Shown piece after piece: positions 52,501 through 62,692 of a stretch of 64,000 nucleotides of DNA; position 1 is the stretch's first letter; each line of letters begins with the position of its first letter. Both the position numbers and the translations under genes were made by a program. The stretch is from positions 496,001 through 560,000 of the forward strand of contig CM034113.1 of NCBI GenBank assembly GCA_019914945.1. Reading direction: 5' to 3'. Below the pieces are notes generated by a model. That model searched no databases, had not been told where the DNA came from, and saw only the letters and a program-made list of their open reading frames with translations. The DNA comes from Typha latifolia. Its lineage: Eukaryota > Streptophyta > Magnoliopsida > Poales > Typhaceae.

Positions 52501-55500
52501 AGGCCATTCATTAAGAAAATGTTAAAAGGTCGAAAGAGATTAATCAACTACAGAATAGACTGCATATTTGGAGACTACAAATCTCACTAACAACATGAGC
52601 ACACATAACCACCAAGCCACAGGATCATTTACTTATTTCAAATTTCCAATAAGCCATTTGAAAGATCATGCATGACCGAGGTCCCTACAATTCATTACGC
52701 TTCATCAATATCTTGTAAGATGCAAGATAAATACTTTAATTTTTTAGTTATCACTAAAAGGAAGTCAGCACATTAGCTAAACTGCTAAAGTTTATTTCAG
52801 GACAAATTAGACTAGAAGATACTGAAAAGGGTAAAGGTAGTGGAAGTAGGTATTTAGTGCTCCGAATCATTCCAGGAAATTGCAATTTGGGGACACAGTG
52901 ATAAGGATATTGCATGGTATGAAAGTGCCTATTGTTGTGATGTCCACATTTACTTTGGTGCCGGTGACCTAGTCCTTGAGCTAGCTTCATAAGTTCATAA
53001 GAATGATGTTCATGTTTCAATTCCCATCATCACTATTGTTTTACTAAAATTCATGGAAAAATGGCAGGCTGTCTGATAAGAAACACAAAACATGTCCTCC
53101 ACCACCTGACCAATAGGTCATCTGCAGACATGTGTGAAAAACATGGAGGTGCAAAAGTTCTGTCTAGAGCAGCCAGGACCCTGGAACTTTTGGTAGTCTT
53201 TCCTGGAAGGAAAACAAGAACCTTTGCATGAATAAGAATAAGGAATTTAGGAGAGTTCTATTCTATAGAGCTCAATTTCACTGAGAAAAAAGATCGTTAA
53301 AATGATAAACAACTGAAACCTTCTGCATGCATATGAATTTAAGAGGCAACTGTAATCATGCATATTCATTGAAAATTCCAATGCGATTATTCACCTTAAG
53401 ACCTTGACTTCCTTGAGGAAGATAACTGTCACGTTTAACCCAAGCAAAACAATCAAGATGGCAAGAAAATTTGGCACGGCATTCTCCTTGGTTAGCGTCG
53501 CACTGGAAACCTATTTCCTGCAAAGGATAAAGTAATAGCAAACTGTGTAAAAGAGCTGCCAAAGCAATGATTCAAGAGTATAAAGTCAAAAATGCTAAGT
53601 AACATCAATTATTTCTCCATCAAATAACTTGAAAGGAAAAGTTATATAGGTATATATAGAAAGAGTGTGGCATCATCTACCATCGTATAATTTCCAAATT
53701 TTTTATTCGAGTGTCTAGAAACATATAATCTGACGCATTAAGCATGTCATCCTTGGTTGTTTATTTCACTTACTACCAATATTATAAAAGTCATTGAGAT
53801 AGAACTTTGTTTCGCTTAAAAGTGAAAATTTGAAAATCCTAGAGGAACATTAGCCCTTCTTCATATCTCTCTCTCTACCATCTCTATATTGTCCTCCCTC
53901 CCCACACAAAATCCTCTCTCACACTTAAGCTGGCCTATCCACCTGATTGCTCTCTCTAGTCCCAATCCACTCACTTGCACCTTTAAATACTATCATGACC
54001 AACATTTTATTAGCACATGCTTTCACTTTGTCTTTCACCAATGCAAGAAAGCTGCCACTATGGGAACACGTCGTTTGCATTCTTTAATGTAAAGCAAATG
54101 AAAAAGAATCTACTGATTGTTTTTCTTTCTAAAGGAATTAAATATAATAAGTAATAAAAAAGATGCCTAGTAAACACATACTGTGCATGACAGTAAGACC
54201 TACCCGGAGGCTGGTCACTTAGCATGACAGTAAGACCTACCCAGCTACCGCCACGCAACCTAGTAAAGGAACTTGCAATGATAGGAGCCACATGCATTTG
54301 AATGCCCTTTTATTATAGTGATTTATATGGTCTTGGAGTAGATTAGTTCTTCAGTAAGTTGTTTCTCGTGATTGGTGTCAGGGGATTGGAACATATAAAA
54401 GAATAATCTGGGATAATATTCAACTACATACATTTGTTTGTGCTGATTAGTAGAGTAATGATACTGTAAATATACACAAATAAATAAAAGTTGGAAGTAG
54501 GGCAATTTGATACTATAGATAATATAAAATAATCAAAGATGTTCATAATCATTGCAATCTAGATAAGAACGATGCTTCCTAGTAGACAACAAGAATGTGA
54601 AGACATCTGGGTGTCAAAGGAGGCAAAAGAATACCACACCTCACTCATCTTAATTCCATGGAGAGCAGCTCTTTTCTCCAGGAATGGCCAGTCAAAGAAA
54701 TCACCATTGTATGTTACATAGATACCAGGCTTTACCTCTTGCATGTGAGAAAACCATGCTTTAAGTAGGTCTTCCTGTAACATTATAGTATGAGGTATGA
54801 AGGAAGTGGAGTTCACATAAAGCCAATATAACAAATGAACTGAAAAAGGAAGAACCTAACTTAAATTAAATAATATATATTACCTCATTTTTGACATTTT
54901 TAACTTTAAAGCACCCCTCAAATTCTGGTTTAGGGGTGTACTCCAGATCTTCAATATCCTCTCCTACACACTATAAGAATAATATAGTACATAAATAACA
55001 TGAAAAAAAAAGGTTACCTAAGTTGGGTAAACAAGATGTTAATAATGGCTAAAGAAACATGCTGGGATATACTGGATCATGATTGTTGACAATTATATGA
55101 TACTTTTTATACTGTTCCTCAATATCATAAGCATTAAATGACTTTCAGAAACAGCATAGATGACAAGGAAATACGATCCTCACAATAATGATTAGGGGCC
55201 AGGTACCCATTGAAGTCATTGTTTTTTTGGATGTTCTTTCATGATATCTCTTTATTTCCAGCAAGCTTAAGCCAAAATATTATTGGCTTCAACAGATTCT
55301 TTACAAAAGCTAAAAAGCCTAAACATAAACTTCACATATATTTAAATATGGAGCAAAGGTGAGATAGTACAGGAAGTCAGGAAGTGTGTGGAGTGTTGAA
55401 AAATTAAATCTCAGCTTATATTCATGCCGTAACTACATGGCATGTTCTGCTAGCCAGAGATAAAGCTTGACATAACAAGTGATCACTGTTCTAAGACAGG

Positions 55501-58432
55501 ACAACCAAAAATATTTCCTTGCACAATGCCTTTTTAAACTGTGATTAAATCACTATGATTGATATATAAGTTGTCAAATGTTAATACTATTGATGATTAA
55601 TGAATTAAGAGAGTAATGAGTACTCTTAGCATTTTCCTCTTTTGTTCTTTTTACTTTTTCTCAGAATCTGGAATTAAGGCAGAAAGCACATTTGCATGCA
55701 CTTGTCTGATCACCATCTTTAACATGCTTTGTGTTTGTTTGCAGACTCCCAGCTCAGCGGAAAAAAAAAATTAGTATTACAACTGTTCTTCTTAAGAACG
55801 AAAGAGGCAAACAGAGATTTCAAAGATGTTTTAGAATCTAGAAAACATAAGCCAAAAAATAAAATAAATGACAACTTTTAAAATAAACATAACATCATCA
55901 ATTGCGAACAACCAAACTTTCTCATTTATAAGTCTAAATACCCTTGCGAACAACCAAACATTCTCATTTATAAGTTTAAATATGCTTGAGTTGTCATGTT
56001 CAGCAAGTAGAACTTAAAACTTTTACATGAAGAAACAAATAGAACTACTCTTTTATTGGAATATTATCTAACTTGAAGTTCCAAAATAGCATAATAACCA
56101 TTCATATAATTACTTTGCCTTTTATTCCATTGTTCAAGGAACTTTTTACTATAACCTGGATAATCACTTTAACTTGATGGTTTGAGTTGATCAAAGAATA
56201 TAATGGTAAGAAAGTAAGTATGCACATCATATGCCCATGTCGTAACAGAGCAAACCTAATGTTAGACTTTAAAGCTACGAAGAACAAAGTACTGGAACTT
56301 TATCTCACCTCGCGATTGATTATCAAGTATCCTTGCCCATCAATCATGTAAGATAGCATCATTACCATATCATATTCAGCATCTGGAAATTTCAGAGGTA
56401 GTTTCGTTGTCTCAATATCAAATGCACAAACATGAACTTCAGCACGCTGAAGAAGATCAGCCCTTTTCTCAAGCAAAGTACCAGCACTTGATACACTAAT
56501 ATCATACCACTGCCCACATCTAATGTCTGTACAATACAACAGGAATAGAGCTAAATAAGGCACAGTTAAAGTTGTGGACAGCAATGTAGATGTCAGTTTG
56601 CAAACAAATCAATGGTGTAACAATTTACAAGACGTACCATTATCAATAGAAAATCGAACATGATATGGAACATCATATTCACGTAGATCAATTATATAAT
56701 CAAGATAATCCTGAAGCCTTTCTTTGCTGCAAATTCATAGAAATCCAGTGAGTAGTTCCAAGAGGAAAGGTAAAGAATATGCCTAGCACCCAAGGAAAAG
56801 CAGACAAATATATTAAAGCGAAGTAGCTAACAAGTAACAAGGCACAACATGAAGCGAAGGCAACCTTACAGTGCATGCATGTAAAGAGTTCTAATCACAC
56901 ATTTGGTAAAAAAATCTTTAATACAAACTTACCTTTTCTCACAGTAGATGGATTCAAATGCTTCAGAAGCATCTAGTTTTTTTTTGTTTCTTTCAACAAT
57001 ATGCAGTAGGTCATTTTTTACATGCATCAGTTGCTGAACAGTATCAAACTGGAGCTTTAGATATTGCCTATGCAAACCAGAGAGATGATTCTTCTGTAAT
57101 ACAAAGAAATAAAGTAAGAACTCTGAATAGTTATGCCACTATCAAATAAAAGCATGGTCACAATAAAGATGATTACAACAACAAAAAAAGAAAAGGAAAA
57201 ACATGCACCACCTGCCGATGGTCTAGGCACCTGCTTAATGCTAAGGTCTGCCTAGGTTTCCATCTCAATATCTCTTATTGTTTTAAAAAAGTGACTACCC
57301 TTATGGTCTAGGCACCTGCTTTATGCTAAGGTCTGCCTCGGTGTCCATCTCAACATCTCTTATGAATTTTGGTTCTGTAGGTTGATCCTGAATCTCAAAT
57401 TTGTTGAGGTATTGCTTGATTGGTAGATTATGATTGTCTTGCCGTTAGTTAAAAAAAATAAACAACATTTCTTTTTTAGGATTCGCATATTAATCTCGAC
57501 TTTTGTTTTACATATTATTTACATTGTTCTTTTATTTTTGGACTGCCTTGTGTCCGCCTAGGCAACACCCTAGCGCCTAGGCAACACCCTAGCGCCTAGG
57601 CATTAGGTGGTTTTTCATCTGAATGCCTGCTGCCTACAATCTTTCAAATTTTCTCAGAACCTTTCTACAGTGGAAGAATGAACAACCTGATGATTGAACA
57701 GTAGGAAGTGTTATAAATCCTCCATTCTACATGATTTATAATATCAACACAAATGGGTATGGCATGAATTCATACAACAAGATCTTACCAAATCCAGATC
57801 CTCTTTTTCCATGATCTCTATGTTAGTTATTCTTCCTTCATACCGTCGTCTCAAATATGCCTCGACATCCAACTCCATCTTGTCCTACGGTAATTTAATA
57901 TAAGTACAACAAACCCAAACAGGAGAAACCCCTTATCGAAATGGGATTAACTAGGTTTTTCCTCTCACCTTCGTGGCAGCATAAAAGTAAGGCATAAACT
58001 TGTATTTCACTTTGAACGTCGACCCATCCTGCAAACCAGATCGAACATTGTCTTCCCCCCAGAAAAAATGAATATTGCAAATACATTGATCACAAGAAAA
58101 TATGAACTTGAGGAATTCACCTGACAAACGAAGTAGAGATCAACGCAGCTGTAGATCTTCCCCGTTTCCTGATCTTCCCATTGCGACTGCAGATGAATCA
58201 ACGCATGGATTACACGGTCGAACGAGTTAAGAAACAAAAGATCGAAATTGAAGAAGAGTGGATCGCTCACTGGAGCAAGAGTAAGGAGCCACCCGAGCCT
58301 CTTTTCGCCCTCGATGAAGGGAGCGAACCCTAGCTTGCTCTCGAGGACCTCCTCGGCGCTGAGACGAAGCTTCTGCTGTGATGGGTTCCGGGTGGAGCTA
58401 TATCTACCCCTCCTCCTTCCATCGCCGTTCAT
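17299..58432 (-). CDS. DNA polymerase epsilon catalytic subunit A, 49 exons
   Basis: Coding exons (minus strand, 5' to 3'): 58432-58271, 58186-58121, 58028-57969, 57884-57789, 57093-56933, 56726-56638, 56526-56309, 54970-54884, 54774-54640, 53517-53395, 52466-52383, 52164-52000, 48003-47827, 46841-46728, 46103-45999, 41663-41545, 41453-41312, 41238-41144, 40887-40782, 40694-40615, 40492-40316, 39394-39307, 39146-39066, 38973-38830, 37908-37813, 37696-37496, 35754-35700, 35591-35446, 35374-34926, 33337-33190, 33075-32878, 32778-32704, 32365-32175, 31731-31551, 31460-31396, 23031-22899, 22799-22698, 22605-22522, 21883-21809, 21643-21584, 21469-21213, 21138-21090, 20848-20688, 20608-20542, 19515-19390, 19235-19065, 18983-18768, 17886-17780, 17662-17299. 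All are bounded by AG/GT and sum to 6,651 bases (2,216 aa), with no stop or frameshift. The product is the leading-strand replicase in the nucleus. Exonuclease residues are Asp248/Glu250 ([13 protein letters not shown]), Asp338 ([10 protein letters not shown]) and Asp436 ([11 protein letters not shown]). Polymerase motif A is at Asp599 ([11 protein letters not shown]) and motif C is Asp833-Thr-Asp835. The start at 58432 is the first ATG in frame. Confidence 0.97.
19650..20427. mobile_element. Foldback-like element in Pol epsilon intron 44
   Basis: The left end TGGTTCCAAGTTTAGG and the inverted right end (reading inward AAGGTTCTAAAACTC) are imperfect inverted repeats. Between them is a pyrimidine-rich arm (about 19690-19860), a perfect palindrome GTTACTGCAGTAAC, and a purine-rich arm (about 19870-20165), so the single strand could fold back. 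Flanks GTATGCTC and ATATGCCC are similar but not identical. It is probably an old non-autonomous DNA element; its superfamily is unclear. Confidence 0.45.
22119..22270 (+). repeat. tRNA-derived SINE-like fragment in Pol epsilon intron 38
   Basis: TAGCGCAATGG at 22126-22136 matches the RNA polymerase III box A pattern. GGGTTTGAGCA at about 22169-22179 resembles a decayed box B at suitable spacing. An A-rich stretch follows. It is not an intact tRNA because the acceptor stem and CCA context are absent. Confidence 0.45.
23687..28155 (-). mobile_element. Solo LTR 'A' (interrupted) in Pol epsilon intron 35
   Basis: The element begins TGTTAGAACC and ends GTCGTGACA, and is flanked by an exact 5-bp duplication AAACC (23682-23686 and 28156-28160). 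It is split by solo LTR B. Without B and the extra target copy it is about 2,152 bp. There is no internal coding region, so it is a solo LTR left by LTR-LTR recombination. Reverse-strand ends (TGTCACGACCC...) are typical of plant Ty3/gypsy LTRs, so minus orientation is inferred. Confidence 0.85.
24944..27255 (-). mobile_element. Solo LTR 'B', nested inside LTR A
   Basis: Runs from TGTCAGAACC to GTCGTGACA (2,312 bp) with inverted termini TGTCA/TGACA. It is flanked by an exact 5-bp duplication GAACA at 24939-24943 and 27256-27260. It belongs to the same family as A: both begin with a GC-rich leader containing CTCTGCACGTGCAGCCCCTC and share the block beginning AAATCGTTTGCGATTTTCCG. A (GA)n run is at about 25550-25587. 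Confidence 0.88.
28241..29580 (-). mobile_element. Degenerate Ty3/gypsy-like 3' end (polyprotein tail plus LTR relic)
   Basis: On the minus strand, about 29580-29255 reads as a broken frame ending in [14 protein letters not shown] and [11 protein letters not shown]. This is followed by TATGACCCCAACCATGAGG, the usual arrangement of a gypsy polyprotein end and purine-rich stretch before a TGTTATGACCCC-type LTR. The LTR would end at ATTCTAACA (plus-strand TGTTAGAAT at 28241). It is heavily mutated and the assignment is inferential. Confidence 0.4.
29570..30372 (-). mobile_element. Truncated LTR 'C' of the A/B/D family
   Basis: About 800 bp matching the right-hand part of LTRs A and B, from GATCACTGCGGT to the terminal GTCGTGACA. 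The left two thirds are missing and no target duplication is seen, so it is a truncated copy. Confidence 0.75.
30424..30530. repeat. (ATC)n / (GTCGTA)n compound trinucleotide repeat
   Basis: An ATC run passes into GTC/GTA units and then back to ATC. It creates long artificial open frames on both strands that are not genes. Confidence 0.95.
34410..34778. mobile_element. hAT-like MITE in Pol epsilon intron 29
   Basis: A 369-bp GC-rich element flanked by an exact 8-bp duplication CTAGAGAT (34402-34409 and 34779-34786). The ends CAACGATCCGTGC and (reversed) CATGGATGGCCGTGCC form imperfect inverted repeats. The arms are rich in CACGGC/GCCGTG palindromic words. A C14-15 run and a (GT)n run sit inside. 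There is no transposase. An 8-bp duplication with CA...TG ends fits the hAT superfamily. Confidence 0.75.
36043..36114. repeat. 38-bp tandem duplication in Pol epsilon intron 26
   Basis: ATGAATTCTAATAAAATCCA starts at 36043 and again at 36081. The copies are nearly identical. Confidence 0.9.
42532..44532 (-). mobile_element. Solo LTR 'D' in Pol epsilon intron 15
   Basis: 2,001 bp from TGTAAGAACC to GTCGTGACA with an exact 5-bp duplication CATGC (42527-42531 and 44533-44537). It is the same family as A and B, but the segment between the GC-rich leader and the ACGTAAGCTAGAGATTTG block is largely deleted. It contains a MITE at 43604-44036. Confidence 0.85.
43604..44036. mobile_element. hAT-like MITE nested in solo LTR D
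   Basis: 433 bp with inverted ends CACTGTTTTGAAAAGCGG and CCGCTTTTTAAAACATTG. Flanking 8-mers GTTTTCAT and GTTATCAT differ by one base, and the LTR sequence continues across the gap. GC-rich palindromic words (GCCTAGGCGCTAGGC) lie near the right end. There is no coding capacity. Confidence 0.75.
45352..45576 (+). other. Unassigned 74-residue open frame in Pol epsilon intron 15
   Basis: The frame begins [18 protein letters not shown] and is rich in Tyr and Gln, then stops. After the stop the same frame stays open for another ~50 codons. It looks more protein-like than its surroundings and may be a relic of a transposon or captured gene. I recognise no domain. Confidence 0.25.
49186..49860. 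mobile_element. hAT-like MITE (GAGCC-rich) in Pol epsilon intron 12
   Basis: 675 bp between near-identical 8-mers CCTCTGAG (49178-49185) and CCTCTAAG (49861-49868). The ends TACGGGTGT and reversed TAGGGATGT are inverted repeats, followed by repeated CGAGC/GCTCG words in both orientations that would fold strongly. It has no transposase. Confidence 0.7.
50309..50341. repeat. Short perfect inverted repeat
   Basis: TGTTAGAATATA and TATATTCTAACA form a 12-bp perfect inverted repeat around a T-rich loop. The same TGTTAGAATATA word begins the LTR relic at 28241, so this may be abutting LTR ends. Confidence 0.6.
51187..51781. mobile_element. hAT-like MITE with perfect TIR and TSD in Pol epsilon intron 12
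   Basis: 595 bp. A perfect 14-bp inverted repeat TAGGGTGAAAACGG / CCGTTTTCACCCTA is flanked by an exact 8-bp duplication GTATCACC (51179-51186 and 51782-51789). Internal sequence repeats CGGATAC-type words in both orientations. There is no coding capacity. The exact duplication suggests a relatively recent insertion. Confidence 0.88.
52000..58432 (-). other. Pol epsilon exons 1-12: N-terminal and 3'-5' exonuclease domains
   Basis: These exons encode residues 1-482. All three exonuclease motifs are intact (Asp248, Glu250, Asp338, Asp436), so proofreading should be active. The segment [14 protein letters not shown] and the following [19 protein letters not shown] are nearly invariant between plant and animal enzymes. 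Intron 4 (57094-57788) and intron 7 (54971-56308) are the largest here. Apart from the intron 4 repeats I see nothing recognisable in them. Confidence 0.93.
57218..57620. repeat. Direct repeats and GCCTAGGC-rich repeat in Pol epsilon intron 4
   Basis: A ~62-bp unit starting ATGGTCTAGGCACCTGCTT occurs at about 57218 and about 57302. Further on, the 19-bp unit GCCTAGGCAACACCCTAGC repeats at about 57556-57593. GCCTAGGCGC-type words resemble those in the MITE at 43604, suggesting a related decayed element. No duplication was found at its ends. Confidence 0.6.
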
Positions 58433-58591
58433 GGCGGATCGCCCCAATAGAAAGAGAGGGGGGGGAGCGGAGGGAGGGCGAGGGCGAGAGCGAGAGCGGG
58501 AGCGAGCGAGCGAGCTTGGATCGGAATGGAGCCCTAGAACCCTCTCTATGGGAGGGACGCGCGGAGGCGACGATGAGCTTTCTAACCCAAT

Positions 58592-58599
58592 TTTCCCGC
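58592..58599. promoter_or_regulatory. E2F binding site upstream of Pol epsilon
   Basis: TTTCCCGC matches the E2F consensus TTTSSCGC exactly and lies about 160 bases upstream of the polymerase start codon. S-phase genes, including replicative polymerases, are known E2F targets, so G1/S regulation is inferred. Confidence 0.65.
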
Positions 58600-58646
58600 G
58601 CTTTTTCTCATCCCGCTAACTCAGTGCACGTGGCCTTTAATCATTA

Positions 58647-58749
58647 GTGAGAATAAGCTAATTGAAGCTTATTTTCCAACTTGAGTGAGAATAAGCTAAT
58701 TGAAGCTTATATCCCAATTGAGTGAGAATAAGCTTATATCCCAACTCGA
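58647..58749. repeat. Tandem repeat array (38, 37 and 28 bp) upstream of Pol epsilon
   Basis: Units start at 58647, 58685 and 58722, each with GTGAGAATAAGCT. The third unit lacks the inner TAATTGAAGC. Each of the full units contains an imperfect palindrome AAGCTAATTGAAGCTT. The array lies about 215-320 bases upstream of the polymerase start codon. Confidence 0.9.
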
Positions 58750-58899
58750 GTGAGCCAAGGGCGAAGATGTCCTCCTCAAGTGGGCCTCCTCGGCCTAGTT
58801 GACTAGAATATCGGAGGAAGGCCCACGGCCTAGGCGTCGGAGGTTGTCGGAGGGCAGCGGTCCACTACCAAGGCGTGGCACATCCCTGGAGAAGTGATG

Positions 58900-61800
58900 A
58901 TCGATATCAAAACCCATCTTTAAGACTTAGTGGTGATTGACCTCGAGACACTGGAGAAATATAGAGCTTGATTGAAGCTCTCTCTTTTTGGCAGTTTTTT
59001 GGGGGAGGGGTATTCCTTTTATGAAGTTGAAGAGTGTCTTGGCCAAGCTCTAGAATGATATTGATGGGTTCTTTGTTTCGAATATGGATGAGAGGTTTAT
59101 GTGTTCCAATTTGAGAACCACGAGAATCCAAATTATGCACTCACCAAGTGAATATGTTAACTTTATCCCGTGGAGGAACTTTCATAGCTGCTTTTGTGTG
59201 GATATAGCTCCACAATCTTCCTGAGGAGTATTAGGAGCTGGAGGTGCTCGTTCAATCATACTTTGGCAAGCCTCTAAGGGTTGATGAGATAATACTAGAC
59301 TGCACTTGGGCTAGGTTCGGAAGAGTGTGTATTAAAGTTGATTTCTCAAAATTGATGTCTATTTGGGTCCAAAAAAAAAGAAAGTCGATCAAATGATAGT
59401 TTAGATCACATAGTGGAGACATACACTAGTGCTAAAATAGAATACGCCTTAGAGGTCGAGGATCATCAACGGCCATCACCATAACAAATGGAGGGGGCTA
59501 AGGCTCAAGGGGAACCAATATAGGAGATGAGCTCCATGTACGGTCATTGGTTTATTGTCCAATGTAATGGTAGAAAGATGATAGGCAATACAGTATTGCT
59601 AGGCTGACTGGATGGGTTAATCAAAGCAATTGCCGAGTAGATATAGCGAGGGAGATGATGTAGCAAAAGCTGAGACACTCTGAACGTCTCAGCAATAGAG
59701 GAAGAATATTGAAATGGTGCTACTAGAGTTGGGAGCCTTGAGAAGATCCCCCCTATAACAATTGGTAAGAATAGAATGGGAGGCACACAGAGGCTGGTTA
59801 AGCAAACCATTACTAAGAACATTGATGCGGGCAAACCTCGTCAATATTAGACAAAAAATGATGGAATTTTATATGGAAAAATGCAATAGCTTGTTGCAGA
59901 CAAGTCAAAGGCAAAATGGACACTGTTGAGACCTCTTTCAAGTCAACCATCAGATACACTCCAAAACTTTCAATCATTTAAAAATGATTTAACTATCTGT
60001 CAATAAAAAAAACGAAGGGATGAAAATAAGAAGCCTGCCTAGACTGACACATTGGAAAGACATTTAATGTCTTTCACAAGTGCTTATCAAATAATTATAA
60101 ACAAGCAATCTGTGGAAATTCTAGTCAAGGTTTTGAAATTGCCATCATAAAATGACTTATCTATTAGGTTGGGATCTGGCACGTTTTGAGACTGCCGCAC
60201 TTATGTAAAATTGAATAAAACTAGGACTTCCAAGACCATGTATGTAAGAACCTACCTTTCGAAAGTAGTCCAAGATAGCTTTGCTTCTACTTGTCGCTCG
60301 CCCACCCTCCCCCGGAGAAGCACGAGGAGGTGGTCACCCAGCTCAAGTGTGCTCTCAACCAAGGGGATCGTCTAGAGGACCCGGACAACATGGCTCTCAG
60401 TAAAGAAGACCTACAACTGGTGCTAGTGAAATATTACCTGTCAAAAGAAAAAGACTGAGACTATGGACGTTGAGGGCTTGGGTGACACATGACATGCTAC
60501 GGCTAAGCGGGGGAAAACTGCTTGAGTCATGGTCTCTATTTTTCTGCCATGTTTTTAATGATTAAAGCCATTTTTTTAGAATTCTATGAGTGTTATAAAT
60601 AAGGAAGCATTTGACTAATATCGAGATATGAACAAAGATCATAAATCTTGATATTCTAATTTTGTTAGAGATTCATTCGAATTGGGAGATTGTGAAGAAG
60701 GTAGCTAGAGCCTTGGGCCAGTGTTGACAGTGTTTTGTGATCCCAATGGTGGGGTTGTTATATGGAATTATATTGCTGTGGAAGATCAAGCTTAATTAGG
60801 TGGATGTGCTTGTTATCTCCTACTATGTTGTCCATTTGGCGATCACCACTATGCTGGTTTTACCTAGCTATGAAAGATTGTGTATGCCAGCAATAATCTT
60901 CAAACCCAAAAGAAATTATGGGATGAGCTCATTACAATGTCTACCCTTTAAGCATTCATTGGGCTATCGACAGTGACTTCAATGTCTATCTCCCTATGCA
61001 GGAGAAGAAGAGCTACGATAATGTTGAATTGGAGCCAAAATGCAAGCTGTTCAAAGAGTTTGTTGAGGGGGCCAAGTTATACGATCTTGGCTATGAAGGC
61101 TTGTCATTCACTTGGTGTAATAATTAAGGGGAACCAACTGAATTTGGATTCGCTTATTGGATATTGACAAACCTGCTATAGCTAAACTCATACCCTCACT
61201 ACAAAGTCATCCACCTTGATATATCTGCCTCATATCATACCCCACACTCTTCGTTGTCTAATTTTCCTCCAACAGAGTCATTTGACCATTATATTTCGAG
61301 TTTTTCTAGCTTAAGCACGAGGGTTGTCGACATACTGTGGAAAAGTGCAAGGAGCCTTATGTAGGTCATGTTGGAATGAGGTTTGCAATCTAGAGGGGAA
61401 CTAAGAAGCCACCAAATACGATATCTCAAAGCTTGAGGTGATGGATGATGTTGGGCCATTGGACGTTGCATGCCTGACCTTTTAAAAGAGTTTATATAAC
61501 TGAAGAATAGTTATAAGTAAACAATTCAACATTAAATGGCTACATAGATCCAAGCTTTGGTGAGTGCACGACAAGGATAAAAACACTAAATTATTCTATC
61601 TAATGTAGTCGCAATAGTATCATAGGTGTCCTACACTCTACATATGAGTGGGCCCAGAATTCAGTTGAGGTGAGTAGGACCTTCGTTTCCTTCTTCACTA
61701 GGTTTTGGAGTGTTGAGAAGGATGTCACCTCTAATAACATATCTGAACAAGAAGGCCAAATGTTGACATCCCTAATATAACTCGATGAGATTAAAAAAAA

Positions 61801-61930
61801 CATTGTGGAGTCTTTCTTGAAACAAAAGTGTTGGGATTAGATGAGCTTCAAGTCGAAGTTTATATCCGATTTTGGCATGTCATGAGCAACATTCTTATAA
61901 TGACTAGTTCAATTTATTAAACAAAATTAT
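58900..61930 (+). mobile_element. Degenerate LINE (non-LTR) retrotransposon
   Basis: About 58960-59350 reads, with stops and shifts, as an ORF1 gag-like domain (GEGYSFYEVEECLGQ, FENHENPNYAL, LHNLPEEY, FGKPLRVDEI, ARFGRVCIKVDF), the DUF4283/zinc-knuckle pattern of plant LINEs. About 60740-61160 reads as endonuclease (NNLQTQKKLWDEL, WAIDSDFN, DLGYEGLSFTWCNN). About 61820-61890 starts reverse transcriptase (LDELQVEVYIRFWHVMSN). Most of the reverse transcriptase and the 3' end are missing. Many stops make it inactive. Confidence 0.75.
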
Positions 61931-62600
61931 ATTTTTTAAAAAGTGATAATTTTGGTGCGAATTATAATATTACAAAGATTGCAATGATAATCACGATATT
62001 CTTGGTCCGTTCATTCCTAGAATAAGTTTAACACTAATATAGCTATGCTAATGTTTAATATTAACATAAAAAAATTATTCTAATATAAACTATTATCATG
62101 TTTTTTTTATAAATTATTGCAGAATAATAATTGATGTGATATAAAATTAAAATAATAATTTTATAAATAACTAAAATACTATTTTTAATGGATGGATATA
62201 AATATGAGAGATAAGATAACCAGGAAAGAGAAAATTGATTTAAATAAGAGTCTATTAAAGTGATATATTTTAAGGGTAAAATAGTAATTAACAAATATAA
62301 AAGTATTAGATAAAAGAGGAGATGAGAGAGAAGTAAATATTACTGAATTAATATTGAGATAAGTGATTATTTACTTGCTATATTAGTATTAAAATGCTTA
62401 TATTAGAACAAAAATTTTCTTATTCCACGTGTGAACAACGCTTAAAATTTGAGAATTATATAACATCCCTTATATATAATTATATATATTAAAGAGAGAT
62501 TTTTTTTGCAATAATTCAGAAATGCAGGTAGTCAATTGCAAAACGCCATTTATTTATTTATAAATTTATAAGCTCTGGTTCCTATTCTAACCAACAAGGG
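61931..62600. other. AT-rich intergenic region upstream of the last gene
   Basis: No coding potential is seen. The AT-rich stretch contains words such as ATTAGTATTAAAATGC that recur loosely near 600-800, possibly an old MITE, but no ends can be set. Confidence 0.4.
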
Positions 62601-62692
62601 CTTAGGCTTCTCTCAGCTCCGCTGCTGCTCCCTCGGCTCCTCTCTCCCTCGGCTCCTCTCTCCTACGATCGCTTATCTTCTCCTCTTCCCAA

